Source: Prorocentrum cordatum
Lineage: Eukaryota; Sar; Dinophyceae; Prorocentrales; Prorocentraceae
Assembly: GCA_963575745.1 (NCBI GenBank)
Contig: CAUYUJ010020704.1
Span: 260,898 to 324,897, forward strand
Length of the DNA stretch: 64,000 bases
Direction of reading: 5' to 3'
Shown here: piece after piece, positions 1 to 10,984 of the stretch
Layout of the letters: every line of letters starts with the position of its first letter
Position numbering within the stretch: position 1 is the first letter of the stretch
Translations under genes and position numbers: made by a program
Notes under the pieces: model-generated
Told to the model about the DNA's origin: nothing
Seen by the model: the letters and a program-made list of their open reading frames with translations, nothing else
Databases searched by the model: none

Positions 1-189
1 GCGTGGGCCCGCGGATCATGACCTGCAGATGCGAGAGTCTCGGTTGGTTGGCATCGTGGCGTCTGCGTGCGGGGCGGGCCGTGCTGATGTGAGGAATGCG
101 CTGAGTGAGTTGAAGTCCCAGATGGGCCCTGGGGTCAGGGCGCCCGCTGGTGCTGTGAGTGCTCGAGCTGCGCCATCCTTGCTCCACAT

Positions 190-840
190 GTGCGGCCTGC
201 CCTTCTCGCGCGACCGCTGGGATTCCCTGGAGCGTCGCGCCCGCTCGGCGTTCGGAGGCCCCGCGATGAGAATCGGGACCCTGAGCCTCGACAGCCGCCC
301 CATCTGATGCAACTTGTCCCAGCTGGCGCCAGGGGGGCGCCAGAGCCGCTAGAGCCGCTTCGTGAGCAGCCAGAGCAGACGCGCGCCCTTGTCCCAGCCA
401 GCCAGGATAGGAGCCGACGCTACGATGATCTATCGCGTGAGTCGTTGTTGGCCATCGTGTTGAGTAAGGATGATGAAATCGACAGGCCGTTGTGGGGAAT
501 CTTACCTCAGGGGGGCCTTGTGTCTGACTGGCGCCCAGGGCCGCGCTGCTTCTCCCCGCGCGAGCGGGAAATGGCTAGCGGCCCCGGGCGCAGGGTCAGT
601 CCTGGGCGCGCCTGGCGCGGCATCTCCTGCAGGCTGCGTCGGAAGTACAAGTCAGAGAAACAGAAATCGAGGCGACTGGAGACCCTATCTCTCGTCGCAG
701 CCGACGACGCGGCGATGGGCGACACGGCCAGTCGTTGGCAAGTAGCGCACTCTGGCCGACAGGCCATCGGTTGGCAGGCTGCTCTGAGCATAGGGATCCG
801 GCGCAACTTGACGAACATGGCCGCCAAGGATTATGGCGGG
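190..840 (+). CDS. Gene A, 5' exon region (uncharacterised multi-exon gene)
   Basis: One frame stays open from 190 to 1035. Two stretches have protein-like composition: about 415-500 (containing SLLAIVLSKDDEIDR) and about 635-835 (a basic RRKYKSEKQKSRRL segment followed by SRWQVAHSGRQAIGWQAALS). The Gly/Pro/Arg-rich stretch between them is probably intron read in frame. The order and character of these and the following exons resemble an uncharacterised protein family that I believe is multicopy in dinoflagellates, but this is from memory. No start codon is assigned, and the gene may begin before the window. Function is unknown. Confidence 0.35.
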
Positions 841-967
841 CATCGCGGGCAACGCGAGGCGGCCATGCCCCCCCGCGGCGGGGGCGTGTGGAGGGGTGAC
901 TGGGCCCCCAGGGTCTCCGCGGCATCCCGACGCGCCCCTTCCCGCGGGGCGGCCGCTCGTCCTGCGT

Positions 968-1320
968 GGGCGCGGCCGCCCAGAGGACATGAGCACGGTG
1001 CTAATGAAGGACATCAGCCAGCCCACAGTGACTAGGTGCGAGCTGGACACTGGCGCGGCCCTTGTAGCTAGCTTCAGGCTCTGGCACGAGAACGCCTACG
1101 AGGACGCCAGAGCAGCCCTCAATCGTCGCGAGGGCCCAGCGCTGGTCGTGCACTCGTTCAGGAGCGATGCCACCACGGCGACGGTGTGGCGGAACAGCAG
1201 CGTGATGGGGCTCGAGTTGGAGTCCGCCGCGATGATCTTCAGCGGGGACGACGCCACCTGCATCGCCAAGTCTGGCTGGGCGGATGCTCAGCGCGTGCAT
1301 GGGGAGACGACGGAACCGAC
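968..1320 (+). CDS. Gene A, exon with ALVVHSFRSDATTATVW segment
   Basis: This part of the frame that is open over 833-1372 reads as a compact folded-domain sequence: an alpha-helical stretch (LVASFRLWHENAYEDARAAL), then ALVVHSFRSDATTATVW and SVMGLELESAAMIF. It differs in frame from the preceding exon, as expected across an intron. Composition degrades after about 1320 into T-rich sequence, the likely intron start. No catalytic motif is recognised. It sits upstream of the exon carrying CSDCGSDQ, and the two together suggest one long protein. Confidence 0.45.
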
Positions 1321-1459
1321 GTTTTTTCTGTTTGTTGCACGGCGTGTTTGTCTGCGCGCGATGAAGTGCTGAGCGCGTGCTTGGAACGCAGCAGAGAGAC
1401 GCGCTCATATTTGTTGCAAGGCGAAGTGTTAAGACAGGTGAGCGACGGCGACTGAATCG

Positions 1460-1580
1460 GCGAGCCGAGGTGCCATGAGGAGGAGGGGGGAGGGAGTAGG
1501 GGAAGGAAAGGGGGATATGGAAGAAGAAAAGGAGGTGGAAGAGGAGGAGGAGGAGGTGGATGAGGAGAGAGGCGACGGGC
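1460..1580 (+). repeat. Purine-rich GGA/GAA tract in gene A intron
   Basis: The plus strand is nearly all purine, with repeated GGAGGAGG and GGAAG units. It lies between two gene A exons and has no coding character beyond poly-Glu translation. Confidence 0.7.
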
Positions 1581-1744
1581 GGAGGCCGCTAAACACCGTC
1601 TCGCTACAGGCGGCGACGCACGCGATGACGCGCCAGGCTCTGGCTGGCTTGGGCGCTCGCCTGTGGACATCCCCGTCGCCGAGGCTTGCTCTGGAGAGGA
1701 GGGCGATGCGTGAGGGGGCCCCGCTTCGCCCGGCAGATCGGAGC

Positions 1745-1895
1745 CCTCCGAAGTGGCCAGACGCCGGCGTCGATCTGGCCACCGCCCTGATCACGCTGCT
1801 CTTTATTTGCTCCGACTGCGGGAGTGACCAGGTATGCGCGAGGCGGGCGATCCACAATGAGACCCAGGACGAACCTTGCACCATCGTGATGGATG
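1745..1895 (+). CDS. Gene A, exon with CSDCGSDQ and TIVMDA motifs
   Basis: The frame open over 1475-2038 contains LFICSDCGSDQVCARRAIHNE followed by a segment ending TIVMDAH. The sequence then turns into low-complexity Pro/His, probably the 5' part of an intron. The next exon (2335-2457) begins with SCLFHQYQLI, so a spliced product would place a His-rich CLFHQ motif just after TIVMDA. That order of acidic and C..H motifs is loosely reminiscent of hAT-type transposases; this is inference only. Confidence 0.4.
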
Positions 1896-1934
1896 CCCAC
1901 GCTTCCGCGCCCCCGCTGCCCCATCACCGCGGGT

Positions 1935-2330
1935 TGTTTAGGTCAGGGGAGGGGGGCGATGGAATGATGGGGGAGCGGGGGGCACGAGGGAAACAGTCAG
2001 ACTGGCGACGGACCAGGGAGAGGAGGAGAGGAGAGTGAGAAGATGAGGAGAGTAAGTCATGGCAGCTGCGTGCGCGGGGGGGGGGGGGGGGCCGCAGGCG
2101 TCGACGAGTCGACGGGTCGACGGCGCGGCATCGTCGTCGCCGTTCCCTCCCCGCCTCCCCCGCCTTCCCCCCCCCCCTCCTGCTCCGCGCCCGCCCGCCC
2201 GCCCAGGGCCAGGGCGACGAGGCCAGTTGCCGAGGGCTGGGCGGCGGCCCACCCAGGGGACCCACTCCGATTCCCTCGTGCCCTCGTGCTCCTGCGTGCG
2301 TTGTGTGTTGCGGGCCTTCGGCCAGTCGCG
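1935..2330. other. Low-complexity spacer, gene A intron
   Basis: GA-rich stretch, then a run of G (2078-2090), then C/T-rich sequence with (GTCGAC) palindromes around 2099-2120. Nothing gene-like is seen. Confidence 0.5.
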
Positions 2331-2334
2331 CCGT

Positions 2335-2457
2335 TGCCCATCTTTCAGTTTGGGCTGGCGGTTGCAAGTTGTCTGTTCCATCAGTATCAGCTCATCGCGG
2401 TCTCGGGGATGAAGATCATAGACGCGTGGCTTGATGAGGAGGCGGCGGGTTTCAAGT
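2335..2457 (+). CDS. Gene A, short exon SCLFHQYQLI...IIDAWLDEEAAGFK
   Basis: A short open stretch at the end of the 2043-2459 frame, with strong protein character: hydrophobic start, CLFHQYQLIAVSG, then IIDAWLDEEA. It ends at CAAG/TAG, consistent with an exon end. The protein would continue in the exon starting near 2610 with YSAITKLMHLWREL. Length and phase fit an internal exon. Confidence 0.45.
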
Positions 2458-2609
2458 AGCTGCCAGGCCGTGCGCCTGAGCCCGCCAAAACCTCGATACG
2501 TCAATGCACTAATTACTAATTATCACTAAGTGATTGCCAGGGGGGGCGGGGGGGTTGGGCAACGAACTCAAGGGGCTCAGGGGCCAAGCCGCCCTGGCCT
2601 GGCCCATCC

Positions 2610-3225
2610 GTGGGCCGTCGGGCTATTCGGCAATTACCAAACTCATGCATCTCTGGAGGGAATTGGCCCGCCTCGTCTTTACTGTGTATGCGGCAACCTT
2701 CGGCTGCGTTCGCGCGATTGACAATGTCCGGGCCACGCCAGCGACATGCATTCTTGGCCGATGGGGCACGATCGCGTCGATTGAGAAATCAATATTCAAA
2801 GCTGGATACGGATGTCTCGAGCGGGTGTTCAGCACGATTCTGAACGGGAATCGACAGCCGGGGGCGGAGCGAGATGACGGAGGGAACCAACCGCTCGCGG
2901 AGGCCGGCGGCGTCGAGGACCCACAGTTGATGGACCAGCAATTCTATAGACAGAAGATGGGCAGGTGGAGGAGCGACACGCTCTCGACGGTTAAGAAACC
3001 TATATTTTGGAAGTTGATCGATGCATCTATGAAGTCACGAGAGCCACTGGGGCATTTTCATTTCTTTTTGTCACAATCGATTGACCACGAGGAGCGGCAG
3101 GCGACAGGTGGACATTATGCGCAGCTCCTGTACGGCAAATCCGATCAGATTTCGAGTGAGTTCTCGCGCCTGTTGGATTCGCCGGCGTCTTGGGCCCCAG
3201 ACTTACTGGCCGATCTTGTCGACGC
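2610..3225 (+). CDS. Gene A, long exon (ILGRWGTI, FWKLIDASM, ISSEFSRLL)
   Basis: This is the best coding stretch of gene A, about 200 residues in one frame. Visible segments in order: ITKLMHLWRELARLVFT, ATCILGRWGTIASIEK, KMGRWRSDTLS, FWKLIDASMKSREPLGHF, and GKSDQISSEFSRLLDSP. All-helical character with conserved Trp/Arg. The reading degrades after LLADLVDAGG at about 3230, where a pyrimidine-rich block begins. I recognise the style of a multicopy dinoflagellate family but cannot name a function; a domesticated transposase is possible. Confidence 0.55.
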
Positions 3226-3234
3226 AGGCGGCCC

Positions 3235-3420
3235 AGGGGCCCCTTTCGACCCGGAACTTTTTTTTCCTCGCCATGCGCCCGTCTCTCCGTCCCCCGCTCG
3301 CCTTCTCTCCCTCTCCCCCCTCTCCCTCCCCTCCCCCTCCTTCCCCTTTCTCGCCTCGCCCCGCCCCTCGCCCGCCCCCCGCCTCGCGCCCCCCCTCGCG
3401 GGATGCGCCGTTGTTTCGTC
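3235..3420 (+). repeat. Pyrimidine (CCT/CTC) tract in gene A intron
   Basis: C/T-rich run with CCCTCTCCCTC units, directly after the coding stretch. It could serve as intron polypyrimidine sequence. No coding signal. Confidence 0.6.
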
Positions 3421-3614
3421 GCTCTGGCAGGCGGCGGAGGCGTCGGGCGCTCGAAGCGCCTACAGCTCGCGGCGCTGCTGATGATGCACCACGCCGCCGC
3501 CTACGACAGACGCGTTCACGGCCAGTTCGCGAGGCCCTCTCCCGCCCGCGCCAGCGCCTGCCGCCGCCGGCGCGGCGGAAGGGGCTCGATGTAGAGGGGG
3601 GCGCTGAGACTGAC

Positions 3615-3745
3615 ACATGTGCATGTACGCGCGTGTATACGCGCATATATATACATATAGATATGTGCGCGTGCGCGCGCAGGCCAGCACGTGCGCAGGA
3701 AGTGCGACATAGGTAAACGCATGCATATGCACGCATAGAGAGTGC
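3615..3745. repeat. Alternating purine-pyrimidine tract
   Basis: Continuous alternation of GTGCATGTACGCGCGTGTAT type with ATATATACATATAG and GTGCGCGTGCGCGCGC blocks. Such sequence is known to favour left-handed Z-DNA; here it is an observation of composition only. Confidence 0.6.
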
Positions 3746-3767
3746 GCGTGTGTGTGCGTGTGTGTGG

Positions 3768-3978
<211 letters not shown>

Positions 3979-4120
3979 GGAGGGATAAGGAGTGAGAGGG
4001 ATAACACGCACGCAAGCATCTATATATATATGTATACAACCAACAATAGTCAGAGAGACAAATAGAGATAGAGCGAAAGCGAGAGAAAGGGGGCTAGAGA
4101 GAGAGCGAAAGAGAGGCAGG

Positions 4121-4360
<240 letters not shown>

Positions 4361-4499
4361 AGGGCAATGGCTCGGCGGCGCTCGTTTGGCCCGGGTCGGA
4401 TCGTCGGGCGTCGCAGGCCAGTGGCGAGCTGCGGGGTCGAGGGTCGGGGGCGGGCTTGAGTTTGCCGCCTCCCAGCTGAGGCAACAACTGGACTGAGAC

Positions 4500-4740
4500 C
4501 CTCCTCGACTTCCTCGATTCCTTCTTCTCCCCCTTGTCCTCTTCCTCATCCTCTTCCTCTTCCTCTTCAGTCCTCTTCCTTTTCGTCATCATCCTCAGGT
4601 CCTCCATCTCATCGATCTCCCCTCGGCTTCTCGCCCTCGACCTCATGCCTCAGGCCCTCGTCATCGTCCGTGTCCTTCTCCCTCCTCCCTTCCTCCTCCT
4701 CCTCCTCCTCTTCCTTGATCATTTCCTTTCTCGTGACTCG
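4500..4740 (+). repeat. Pyrimidine-rich TCC/TCT tract
   Basis: CTTCCTC and CCTCCT units dominate. Followed by an AT-containing ATGTATAT/ATATATAT tract to about 4880. No coding signal in 3420-5400 overall. Confidence 0.6.
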
Positions 4741-5404
4741 TTGCTGTCGTTTGTTTGGGGCCGTCTCTATCTCTCTCTGTGTATTTATGCATGTATATAT
4801 AGATGCATATCTGCATATCTGCATGTGTATATTACATGTATGCACATTTATATGGGACACATATATATATATAGCTTCGTCTCACTGTTTGAACCCCAGA
4901 TGTATGCGCATCTCTCTATCTATTTTTCTTTCTCTCACGCACCTCGCATCTCGCCGCGCCCTGCTCCGACCACGCCCCTGCTGAGCCGCCGCCAAGCCCC
5001 CGCCGCGGAAGGCCCCCAGCGGTCATCGGGCGGCTCGCCTACTCCCCGCCCGACGTGGATTGCGAGAAGCGTCGAGGCGCGAGCGGGGGAAGGGCGCCGC
5101 TGCTGTCGCTCCCATTCCACCGCCCGCCGCCCCCGACCGCGCCTGCCGCCTGCCGCGCTTCTCTGGACTTCGGGGCCTCAGTGGCCGACCCTGCCCTTGG
5201 GGGCCGGGGGGGGCTGGCGGTGGAGTCGGGGCCTCAGCGTCGGCGGCGCCGCTCCCCCATGTCGGTTCAGACTGGGGGCCGGGGGGCCTGCGAGAGTCGA
5301 CGACTCGCATCAGTCGTCATCAGGTCACTAGTAGTGCCCACGCTAAGTCGGAACGCTCTTGCGGGGCCCCCTGGGCCCCCGGATCTCCCTCCCCCCCCAG
5401 CCGC

Positions 5405-5618
5405 GGCGGGGCAGATCTTGTCCGCCTATGACCGCGACCTGGCCATGCTAGATCTGGCAACGCTCAAGGTGGTTCGTCTGTTGGGACCTGAGATTCGAGA
5501 GGCGGCTGCGACCGGGAAATGTGGGCGAAATCTTTTCCATGTCGGGACAATGGTAAAAATGTATATGAAATGTGACGCCAGGGTCAACGAGGGAATGAGG
5601 GGTGGAATTCACCGTTGA
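5405..5618 (+). CDS. Gene A, 3' exon (ILSAYDRDLAMLDLATLK)
   Basis: The frame open over 5055-5618 becomes protein-like only after about 5405. It has an amphipathic helix, then LGPEIREAAATGKCGRN and LFHVGTMVKMYMKCDARVNEG. The frame ends at TGA (5616-5618) and the message seems to continue in another frame with LALLSSRVNIKKCIG, by splicing or an indel. Assigned to gene A by strand, order and style. Confidence 0.4.
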
Positions 5619-5629
5619 AATCGATTTCG

Positions 5630-6015
5630 GCCAGGTGCAGGCGCATCGGCCTCGCATTGCTTTCATCCCGTGTCAACATCAAGAAATGCATCGGGGTCGG
5701 GTCCAGGGGCGCTGGGGCGAAATGGAGCCATATCCGACCCCGTGCTGAGTTGGCCATGCAGGAATGTTTGAATGCGCATGGGTGTGGCCAGACAGATGTG
5801 CAGGGAAACGGTCTTAGATGGTGTCCGCCGGTGACTGATTCGGACGTGCCTCCCGACAAGCAGGTTGGCATATATTTTGTTGGGTTTGAAGCTGGTTGCG
5901 TACATGGTCGATCCGTGTCCGATGACATCAAGGTGTTTAGCCGCGGCCAGGTCTTAGCGCTGCGCCGGCTGTATCCTTTGCCCACGGCGAAGGTCGCATT
6001 CTTCATGCACAACAT
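5630..6015 (+). CDS. Gene A, last visible exon
   Basis: Within the frame open from 5615, visible segments are LALLSSRVNIKKCIGVGS, RAELAMQECLNAHGCGQ, VGIYFVGFEAGCVHGRS, and VLALRRLYPLPTAKVAFF. After about 6015 the composition becomes the G-rich tandem repeat starting at 6180. The 3' end of the gene is not resolved. Confidence 0.4.
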
Positions 6016-6179
6016 GAGCTGTGGAGAGCCCGGAAGCAACAGAGCCCAGGTCGGGGGGCGCCGACCAATGCCACAGAGCCCCCGTGTATATCCGAGGTCG
6101 GGCTTTCGGCCTGCGCAAAACAGAACACGGGATGTCGGGGTGCGCGACGTACATTCGTACATCCCGCGTTTTGTTTTGC

Positions 6180-6475
6180 AGGGGGTCGGCTGGGGTTGCG
6201 CGCGGACCGTCGGCCCCCAGGGGGTCGTCTGGGACTGCGCGCGGGGCCGTCGGCTCGGCTCCCATGGGGGTTGGCTGGGACTGCGCGCGGACCGTCGGCG
6301 CCCGGGAGGTCGGCTGGGGCTGCGCGCGGACCGTCGGCCCCTATATGGGGGTTGGCTGGGACTGCGCGCGGACCTTCGGTCCCCAGGGGGTTGGCTGGTA
6401 CTGCGCGCGGGGCAGTCGGCCCCTATGGGGGTTGGCTGGGATTGCGCGCGGGGCCGTCGGCTCTCGGGGGGTAGG
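6180..6475 (+). repeat. ~42-bp G-rich tandem repeat, about 7 units
   Basis: Units follow the pattern GGGGTTGGCTGGGACTGCGC then GCGGACCGTCGGCCCC, with spacing of about 39 to 46 bp. On the minus strand the same units translate as an SR-type repeat (RRSARSPSQPP), which explains an otherwise long minus-strand open frame. A reverse-complement fragment of the unit lies at 6603-6632. Confidence 0.85.
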
Positions 6476-6648
6476 TCGACTGGGGAAGAGCGGTCGGGCT
6501 GGAACCGATGGGGGAAGCCGAGGGCTGACTGACTGATTGACGCACGGCCGTTGAACAAAAGGGCTCTCTCATGTAATGCATGTTCAAGTGCTCACGTTAT
6601 GCTGGCTGGGGGCCGACGGTCCGCGCGCGTCTCCATCCGATCCCAAGC

Positions 6649-6711
6649 GCGAGCGGCTGGGACATATTTTCGCCATATGACATATGACGACAATATGTTC
6701 CAGCCGCTCGC
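6649..6711. mobile_element. 63-bp hairpin element, copy A
   Basis: Terminal inverted repeats of 20 bp (6649-6668 and 6692-6711) match at 19 of 20 positions, starting GCGAGCGGCTGG. The left 30 bp recur at 12,129-12,158 with one mismatch, and similar sequence follows both copies. Size, inverted ends and dispersed copies suit a MITE-like hairpin; no coding capacity. Confidence 0.55.
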
Positions 6712-7360
6712 CTGTAGGAACATGCCCACGTCCTCTTCCTCCTGTTCCTCCTCCTCTTCCGCTTCCTTCCCCTCCCATGCCGCGTCGCGTCCTCCTCCTC
6801 CTCCTCCTCCTCCTTTTCCTCCTGCTTTCACATCCTGGACCAATACTCTTTAAACGACAGGGAGCGGCCTCCTAGAAGTCGCTGCGTGGGGGCACGCCCA
6901 GGTTGGCCAGCTGCACTGGCGCGGCCCCCGTGGGGCCCTGGAGCTCTGCCACTGGCCGTCCTTCTGGCGGGGGCCGGCGGGGGCGTGGTCTTTGCGGGGG
7001 GCGGCGGAAGCTAGGCCGTCCTTGGGGCGGGGCCGTCGGGCGGCCCAAGAGGGGCTGGCGGCCCTCGAGGCCGAGCGTCGTGCTGCGCGGGAACGCCCCG
7101 CACCGCCGAGGGCGGAACGGTCTGGCGTTGCTGGCAAAGGCGTCCCAAGGCTCAAAGTGCAGCGAGCTCTCTTGAGAGGTATCCGTCCTGCGATTTACCT
7201 GTCTCCCCCATCGTGCCCCCTCTTCCCCTCCTCGGTCCCTCATCGCCTGCCTGCGTCTCCGTCTCGTTAGGTGGTCTTCGATCCCTCTCGAGACCTCTGC
7301 GGCCTTCGACTGGGCCGCCATTAATTCGACGCTCGCCTCGGCCCCCCCCCCTCTTGGCGG

Positions 7361-7765
7361 ATGGCCGCCATCCGTGCCTGGACAGGGGGGTGGGTCACAG
7401 ACACCAGACTAAGGAATGCCGACCGAGGCTGCCTGCTCGGGTGCGAATGCGCCCGAGATAGCCTTTCTCACTACATCGACTGCCGTCGATTTCTCTGGAA
7501 TGTTGTTATGGTCTCCCGTCTCAACCTTCCTGCTTCTCTCTCTGACCGCCTTGCGCTATCGGAATGCTCGCTTGGCCGTCTGCGTCAGATTGTCATTCTT
7601 TATCACTTCCACCGCCTGCTGCGCGCACAAAGGCGAGCCCCTGGCTCGACCGTGCCCGACCCGCCCACCTCACTCCTCATCGCCCGCGCAGCTCGCCTCG
7701 CCACCGACTTGCCGATGGGCGAGTGGAGGCGCTCGAGCGGGCAGCGGCTGAGGGGCCAAGGGTAG
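7361..7765 (+). pseudogene. C-terminal fragment of a LINE-type reverse transcriptase protein
   Basis: The frame open over 7361-7765 reads WTGGWVTDTRLRN, CLLGCECARDSLSHYIDC and then RLRQIVILYHFHRLLRAQ. The C-x3-C ... H-x3-C pattern resembles the zinc-knuckle motif after the RT thumb in many non-LTR elements; a comparable motif (CRYC...HTVRDC) occurs in the LINE at 39.5-44.1 kb. No polymerase motifs are seen upstream, so this is a truncated relic or one exon of a larger gene. Confidence 0.5.
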
Positions 7766-7796
7766 CTTGACCAAGGGACCTCCGTGGACGCTCCGC

Positions 7797-8229
7797 CTTT
7801 TCCTCCTGCTCTCACTCGTCCTCCTCCGCCTTCTCTTCCTCCTCCCCCCCCTCCCCCCCCTCCTCCTCTTTCTCTATGTTTCACCCCTCCCCTCCTCCAC
7901 CCCATCCTGCTGCCCCCCCCTCCCCCCCCCCCCTCCTCCCCGGGGGATGGCGATGAGAGGAGGAGAGGCGGGGGCTGCGGAGAAACAGGAGGAGGAGGAG
8001 GAGCAGGGCGGGGTGGAGGAGGGGAGGGAGGAGAAATAGAGAAAGAGGAGGAGGAGGCGGAGGAGCAGGAGGAAAGGAGGAGGAGGAGAGGGAGGAGGAG
8101 GAGGAGGAGGAGGAGGAGGGGGAGGGGGAGGAGGAATAGGATAAGGAGGAGGAGAAGGAGGAAAAGGAGGAGGAGGAGGAGGAGGAGGAGGAGGGGGATG
8201 AGGAGGGGGAGGGGGGGGCGGAGCAGGAG

Positions 8230-8264
<35 letters not shown>

Positions 8265-8365
8265 GGAGGAGGAGGAGAAGGAGAAGGAGCCAGGGAGGGG
8301 CGGGGAGGAAATGGGGGAGGAGGAGGAGGACAAGCAGGAGAAGGAAGAAGGAAAAGGGCCAGGGC
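7797..8365. repeat. Pyrimidine block followed by purine block (CCT)n / (AGG)n
   Basis: 7797-7935 is almost all C/T (CCTCC units) and 7970-8365 almost all G/A (GGAGGAGGA units). The two can pair as an imperfect giant hairpin and can form triplexes. Long open frames here (poly-Ser, poly-Leu, poly-Arg) are microsatellite translation. Confidence 0.85.
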
Positions 8366-8779
8366 CGCGCCTCCTCAGCCCTCCCCCTCACCGGGGGGCC
8401 CTCCCCCTCCCCCCATTGCCCCTCTCGCCCTGCCGTGTCCCTCCTCTTTCCTCCCTCCTTCCACCCACCCGATCATTATGCATCGGCTGGCCCCTTGAGG
8501 TCGGCGACGAGGTGTTTCTCTCAGTAGATAAGCCATTATAGTTCTTCGCACACGGTCGCCTGCTACGTGTCCGAGTGCGATGACGGGCAAAGCTGCGGAT
8601 ATGTTTGCCGTTGGAGTTCAGGCTTGTTCACTGTATATTCGCACATTGTTTCGAGGCCGTGCACAGAGGTGATCTTGTCCGTGTTGACCGGCTGCTGCTA
8701 ACATGGAACGTCACCGCCGATTACGACCACTTTTGCATGCAGACATTGAGCACGCCGACACCACAGAAGCCTTCACTAT

Positions 8780-9110
8780 GGAGCGCAGGCGGGCCAAGCA
8801 GCAGTCGTCCACCAAGAGGCGGAATACGTATGCGGACGAATCTGGCCACGACGACGCCGCCCCCGGACCCGGGCCCGCCCCTCCAGACCACGCCGCCCTC
8901 GACGTGGGCTGGGTGGGGGGGCAGCGGTGGCGCCGCCGGCCGCGGCGCGTCTGGCGGCGCGAGCGACGACGAAGCGGATGATGTGGATGCTGAGTTGCTA
9001 GCCGAGCTGGAAGAGAATTTGTGGAAAGGCATGGCGGGCGCCGACGACGCGAGGTCCATGATTCAGAAGGACCCCATACAGGGCCAAGGAGGAGGAGATG
9101 GAGGCACATG
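8780..9110 (+). CDS. Gene D exon 1 region, unknown acidic protein
   Basis: The frame open over 8605-9111 contains LWSAGGPSSSRPPRGGIRM and a strongly acidic helix (ASDDEADDVDAELLAELEEN) followed by LWKGMAGADDARSMIQ. Upstream codons are less convincing. The next coding stretch is in another frame from 9098. Function is not recognised. Confidence 0.4.
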
Positions 9111-9490
9111 AGGAGGCTGTCCGGACGGCGCGCGCTGGCGATCCAGACGTCGCTCGTCGGGTTGAGGCTCGGACGAGTTCGGCTTCGATTGACGACCCCT
9201 CGATCGATCTCGCGAGTGCCGAGAATGATATCATGTGCGAGGAGACGGTCTTCCGCGGCCTGCCTTTGCCCGACCCGCCCGAGCTTGGCGCGGGCTGCGC
9301 GGGGCGCGAGCCTGAGCAGCCTGAGCAGCCAAGCGCGGCGGCAGCTGCGCTGGACGCCCTGCTCTCGAAGTGGCTCGCAGCTGCGCAGGAGGGCCGTCGG
9401 GTGATGAGGTGGCGTCATAGCTGTGTCCGAGACCCGCTGGGAGGTTCACCGGCTTGCCCCCAGGGCGCCATTTTGGCGCACGAAGTCAGG
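9098..9490 (+). CDS. Gene D exon 2 region
   Basis: Starts at an ATG overlapping the previous frame: MEAHEEAVRTARAG, then acidic and polar sequence (SASIDDPSIDLASAENDIMC), then LDALLSKWLAAAQEGRR. It appears to continue in the frame starting near 9500 after a shift. This looks like a real gene with either short introns or an indel. Confidence 0.4.
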
Positions 9491-9798
9491 GTTGGCACAC
9501 TACGTATCAGGTGGTATCTGCGGTGCACTGGACGAGCCTCCATCATAAGCTCGGTCGCGCAGTTCGCGTTGACAATGACCTCGGCATGGCGTGGCCGACC
9601 CCGTTCAGGTGCCCGGAGCTCGACTTCTCGAAGGCCGGCGTGGTCCTCCCAGCCCTCAGCGTCAATGTGAGGCGTCATAGCAGCAGCATTGGTCGTGTCA
9701 AGCTGCCCGTGGATGCGAAGAGGTTGATCGACATGTGGGAAGCGATGCTCGCGGCCAGGGCCCGCGACCTCACGGGCGTCGGCGACGCGTTGGCCTAG
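9490..9798 (+). CDS. Gene D exon 3 region, C-terminal part
   Basis: Good protein character: VVSAVHWTSLHHKLGRAVRV, LGMAWPTPFRCPELDFSKAG, VVLPALSVNVRRHSSS, and an amphipathic stretch LIDMWEAMLAARARDL, ending at TAG (9796-9798). Not recognised. It could be the end of the gene or a stop created by an unspliced intron. Confidence 0.45.
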   Translation, partial: GWHTTYQVVSAVHWTSLHHKLGRAVRVDNDLGMAWPTPFRCPELDFSKAGVVLPALSVNVRRHSSSIGRVKLPVDAKRLIDMWEAMLAARARDLTGVGDALA

Positions 9799-9919
9799 TG
9801 CTGCGCGTGCGAGATGGCCGGGGTCGGCGTCGACGATGGGGGCGTTCCTGTTCACTGGTGCTTCGCCTCTCCGACTCCTTGTCCACTTGTTTTTTGTTGT
9901 CCGCCCGCTTCCTCCCCAG

Positions 9920-10030
9920 GTGCCCGGTGCGCCTCATGAGCTGGCACTCCAAGTGCGTCTCCGAGGTGGCCCTCGACTTGGGCCGCTTCCTGCGCGCCCA
10001 GCCGGAGGTTGAGGCGCCCAGCCCTTGCTC
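9920..10030 (+). CDS. Possible short exon after a CCCCAG acceptor
   Basis: TTCCTCCCCAG ends at 9919, and the following 100 bp translate as RLMSWHSKCVSEVALDLGRF in one frame. Acceptor-like context plus coding composition suggest a further exon of gene D. Weak on its own. Confidence 0.25.
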
Positions 10031-10489
10031 CTCTTTCCCTTTTTCCGCGGCGCGCGCCCGGCCGCGGCTGCCCCACCCCCGGCGCGCCCACGGCCCCTGT
10101 GGCGGTCTGGGCCCCTTGGGGCCCAGAGTCGGATGCGGCGTCGCTGGGTCGCAGCGCGCGTTGAACTCCCCTCCTCCTCTTGCCCCCCCTTCCTCGTTTC
10201 CCGCCGCCCCGCGCCCATCCGCCGCCGCCCGCCAGAGGTGCCCGCCTTGGCGTGGCCCGAGCTCGAGGAGGGGGCGATGTGCATGATCTGCTCGTCGCGG
10301 AGGCGCCTCGGGTGCGTCGGCCGCGGCCGATGGCCGCGGGTCGGGGCTGAGGGCGGGGGCTCAGGTGAAGGGGGGGGCGGAATAGGTGGACTAAGAAGCG
10401 GATGAAATGTCGCGGCAGTGGCGCGAGGATCGAAGGGGGGTGGCCGAGCGGCGCAGAAGATAAGTCGCTCGGCGGACCCCAGAAAAACG

Positions 10490-10745
10490 CCCGCTTCGCT
10501 CGAGACATCATCGACAAACTGATCTGTAGATGTCGAAGGAGTTGCTTCAAGACGTTTCACATGGACAATGGCGATCTCGCTTGAGACATCCCCCAAGACG
10601 CCGGAGCGCGAGATCTCGAGGGAACCTGAAAATGAAAGGCTCTCGCTGGAGACTTCCTCGACAAAAATCAGTTGGCTGCTTCGTGATGTTCGCAGTTCAA
10701 GATGGGGCCCTCGCTCGAGACATCCTCGAAACAAGCGAGGAGGTG
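10490..10745 (+). repeat. Degenerate relics of the 32-bp GAGACATCC repeat
   Basis: CGCTCGAGACATCATCGAC, TCGCTTGAGACATCCCCC, TCGCTGGAGACTTCCTCG and CGCTCGAGACATCCTCGAAA occur 30 to 120 bp apart. They are the same motif, in the same orientation, as the large arrays at 36.8, 44.7 and 46.6-48.5 kb. The minus strand gives degenerate DVSSE peptides. Confidence 0.7.
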
Positions 10746-10765
10746 GAGAAGGAGGAGGGGTTACC

Positions 10766-10945
10766 TTCTTTTTTTTTTTTCTTTTTATTTTAATCATTAT
10801 TATTCTTATTCCTTTTCATTATCTTTTTCTTATTATTCTTCACATTATTCTTTTTCTTCTACTCCTAATTCTTTTCTTCTATTTATTATTCTTACTTTTT
10901 TTTTACATCATCATTCTTCTTCTCCTTTTCATTTCCCGTCTCCTA
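10766..10945 (+). repeat. T-rich low-complexity tract
   Basis: Poly-T with TTATTATTC units in an otherwise GC-rich region; no coding sense. It is followed at once by a purine tract. Confidence 0.8.
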
Positions 10946-10984
10946 TCATAGTGCGGGGGGGGACGAGGGACGATGCGTTGAGCA

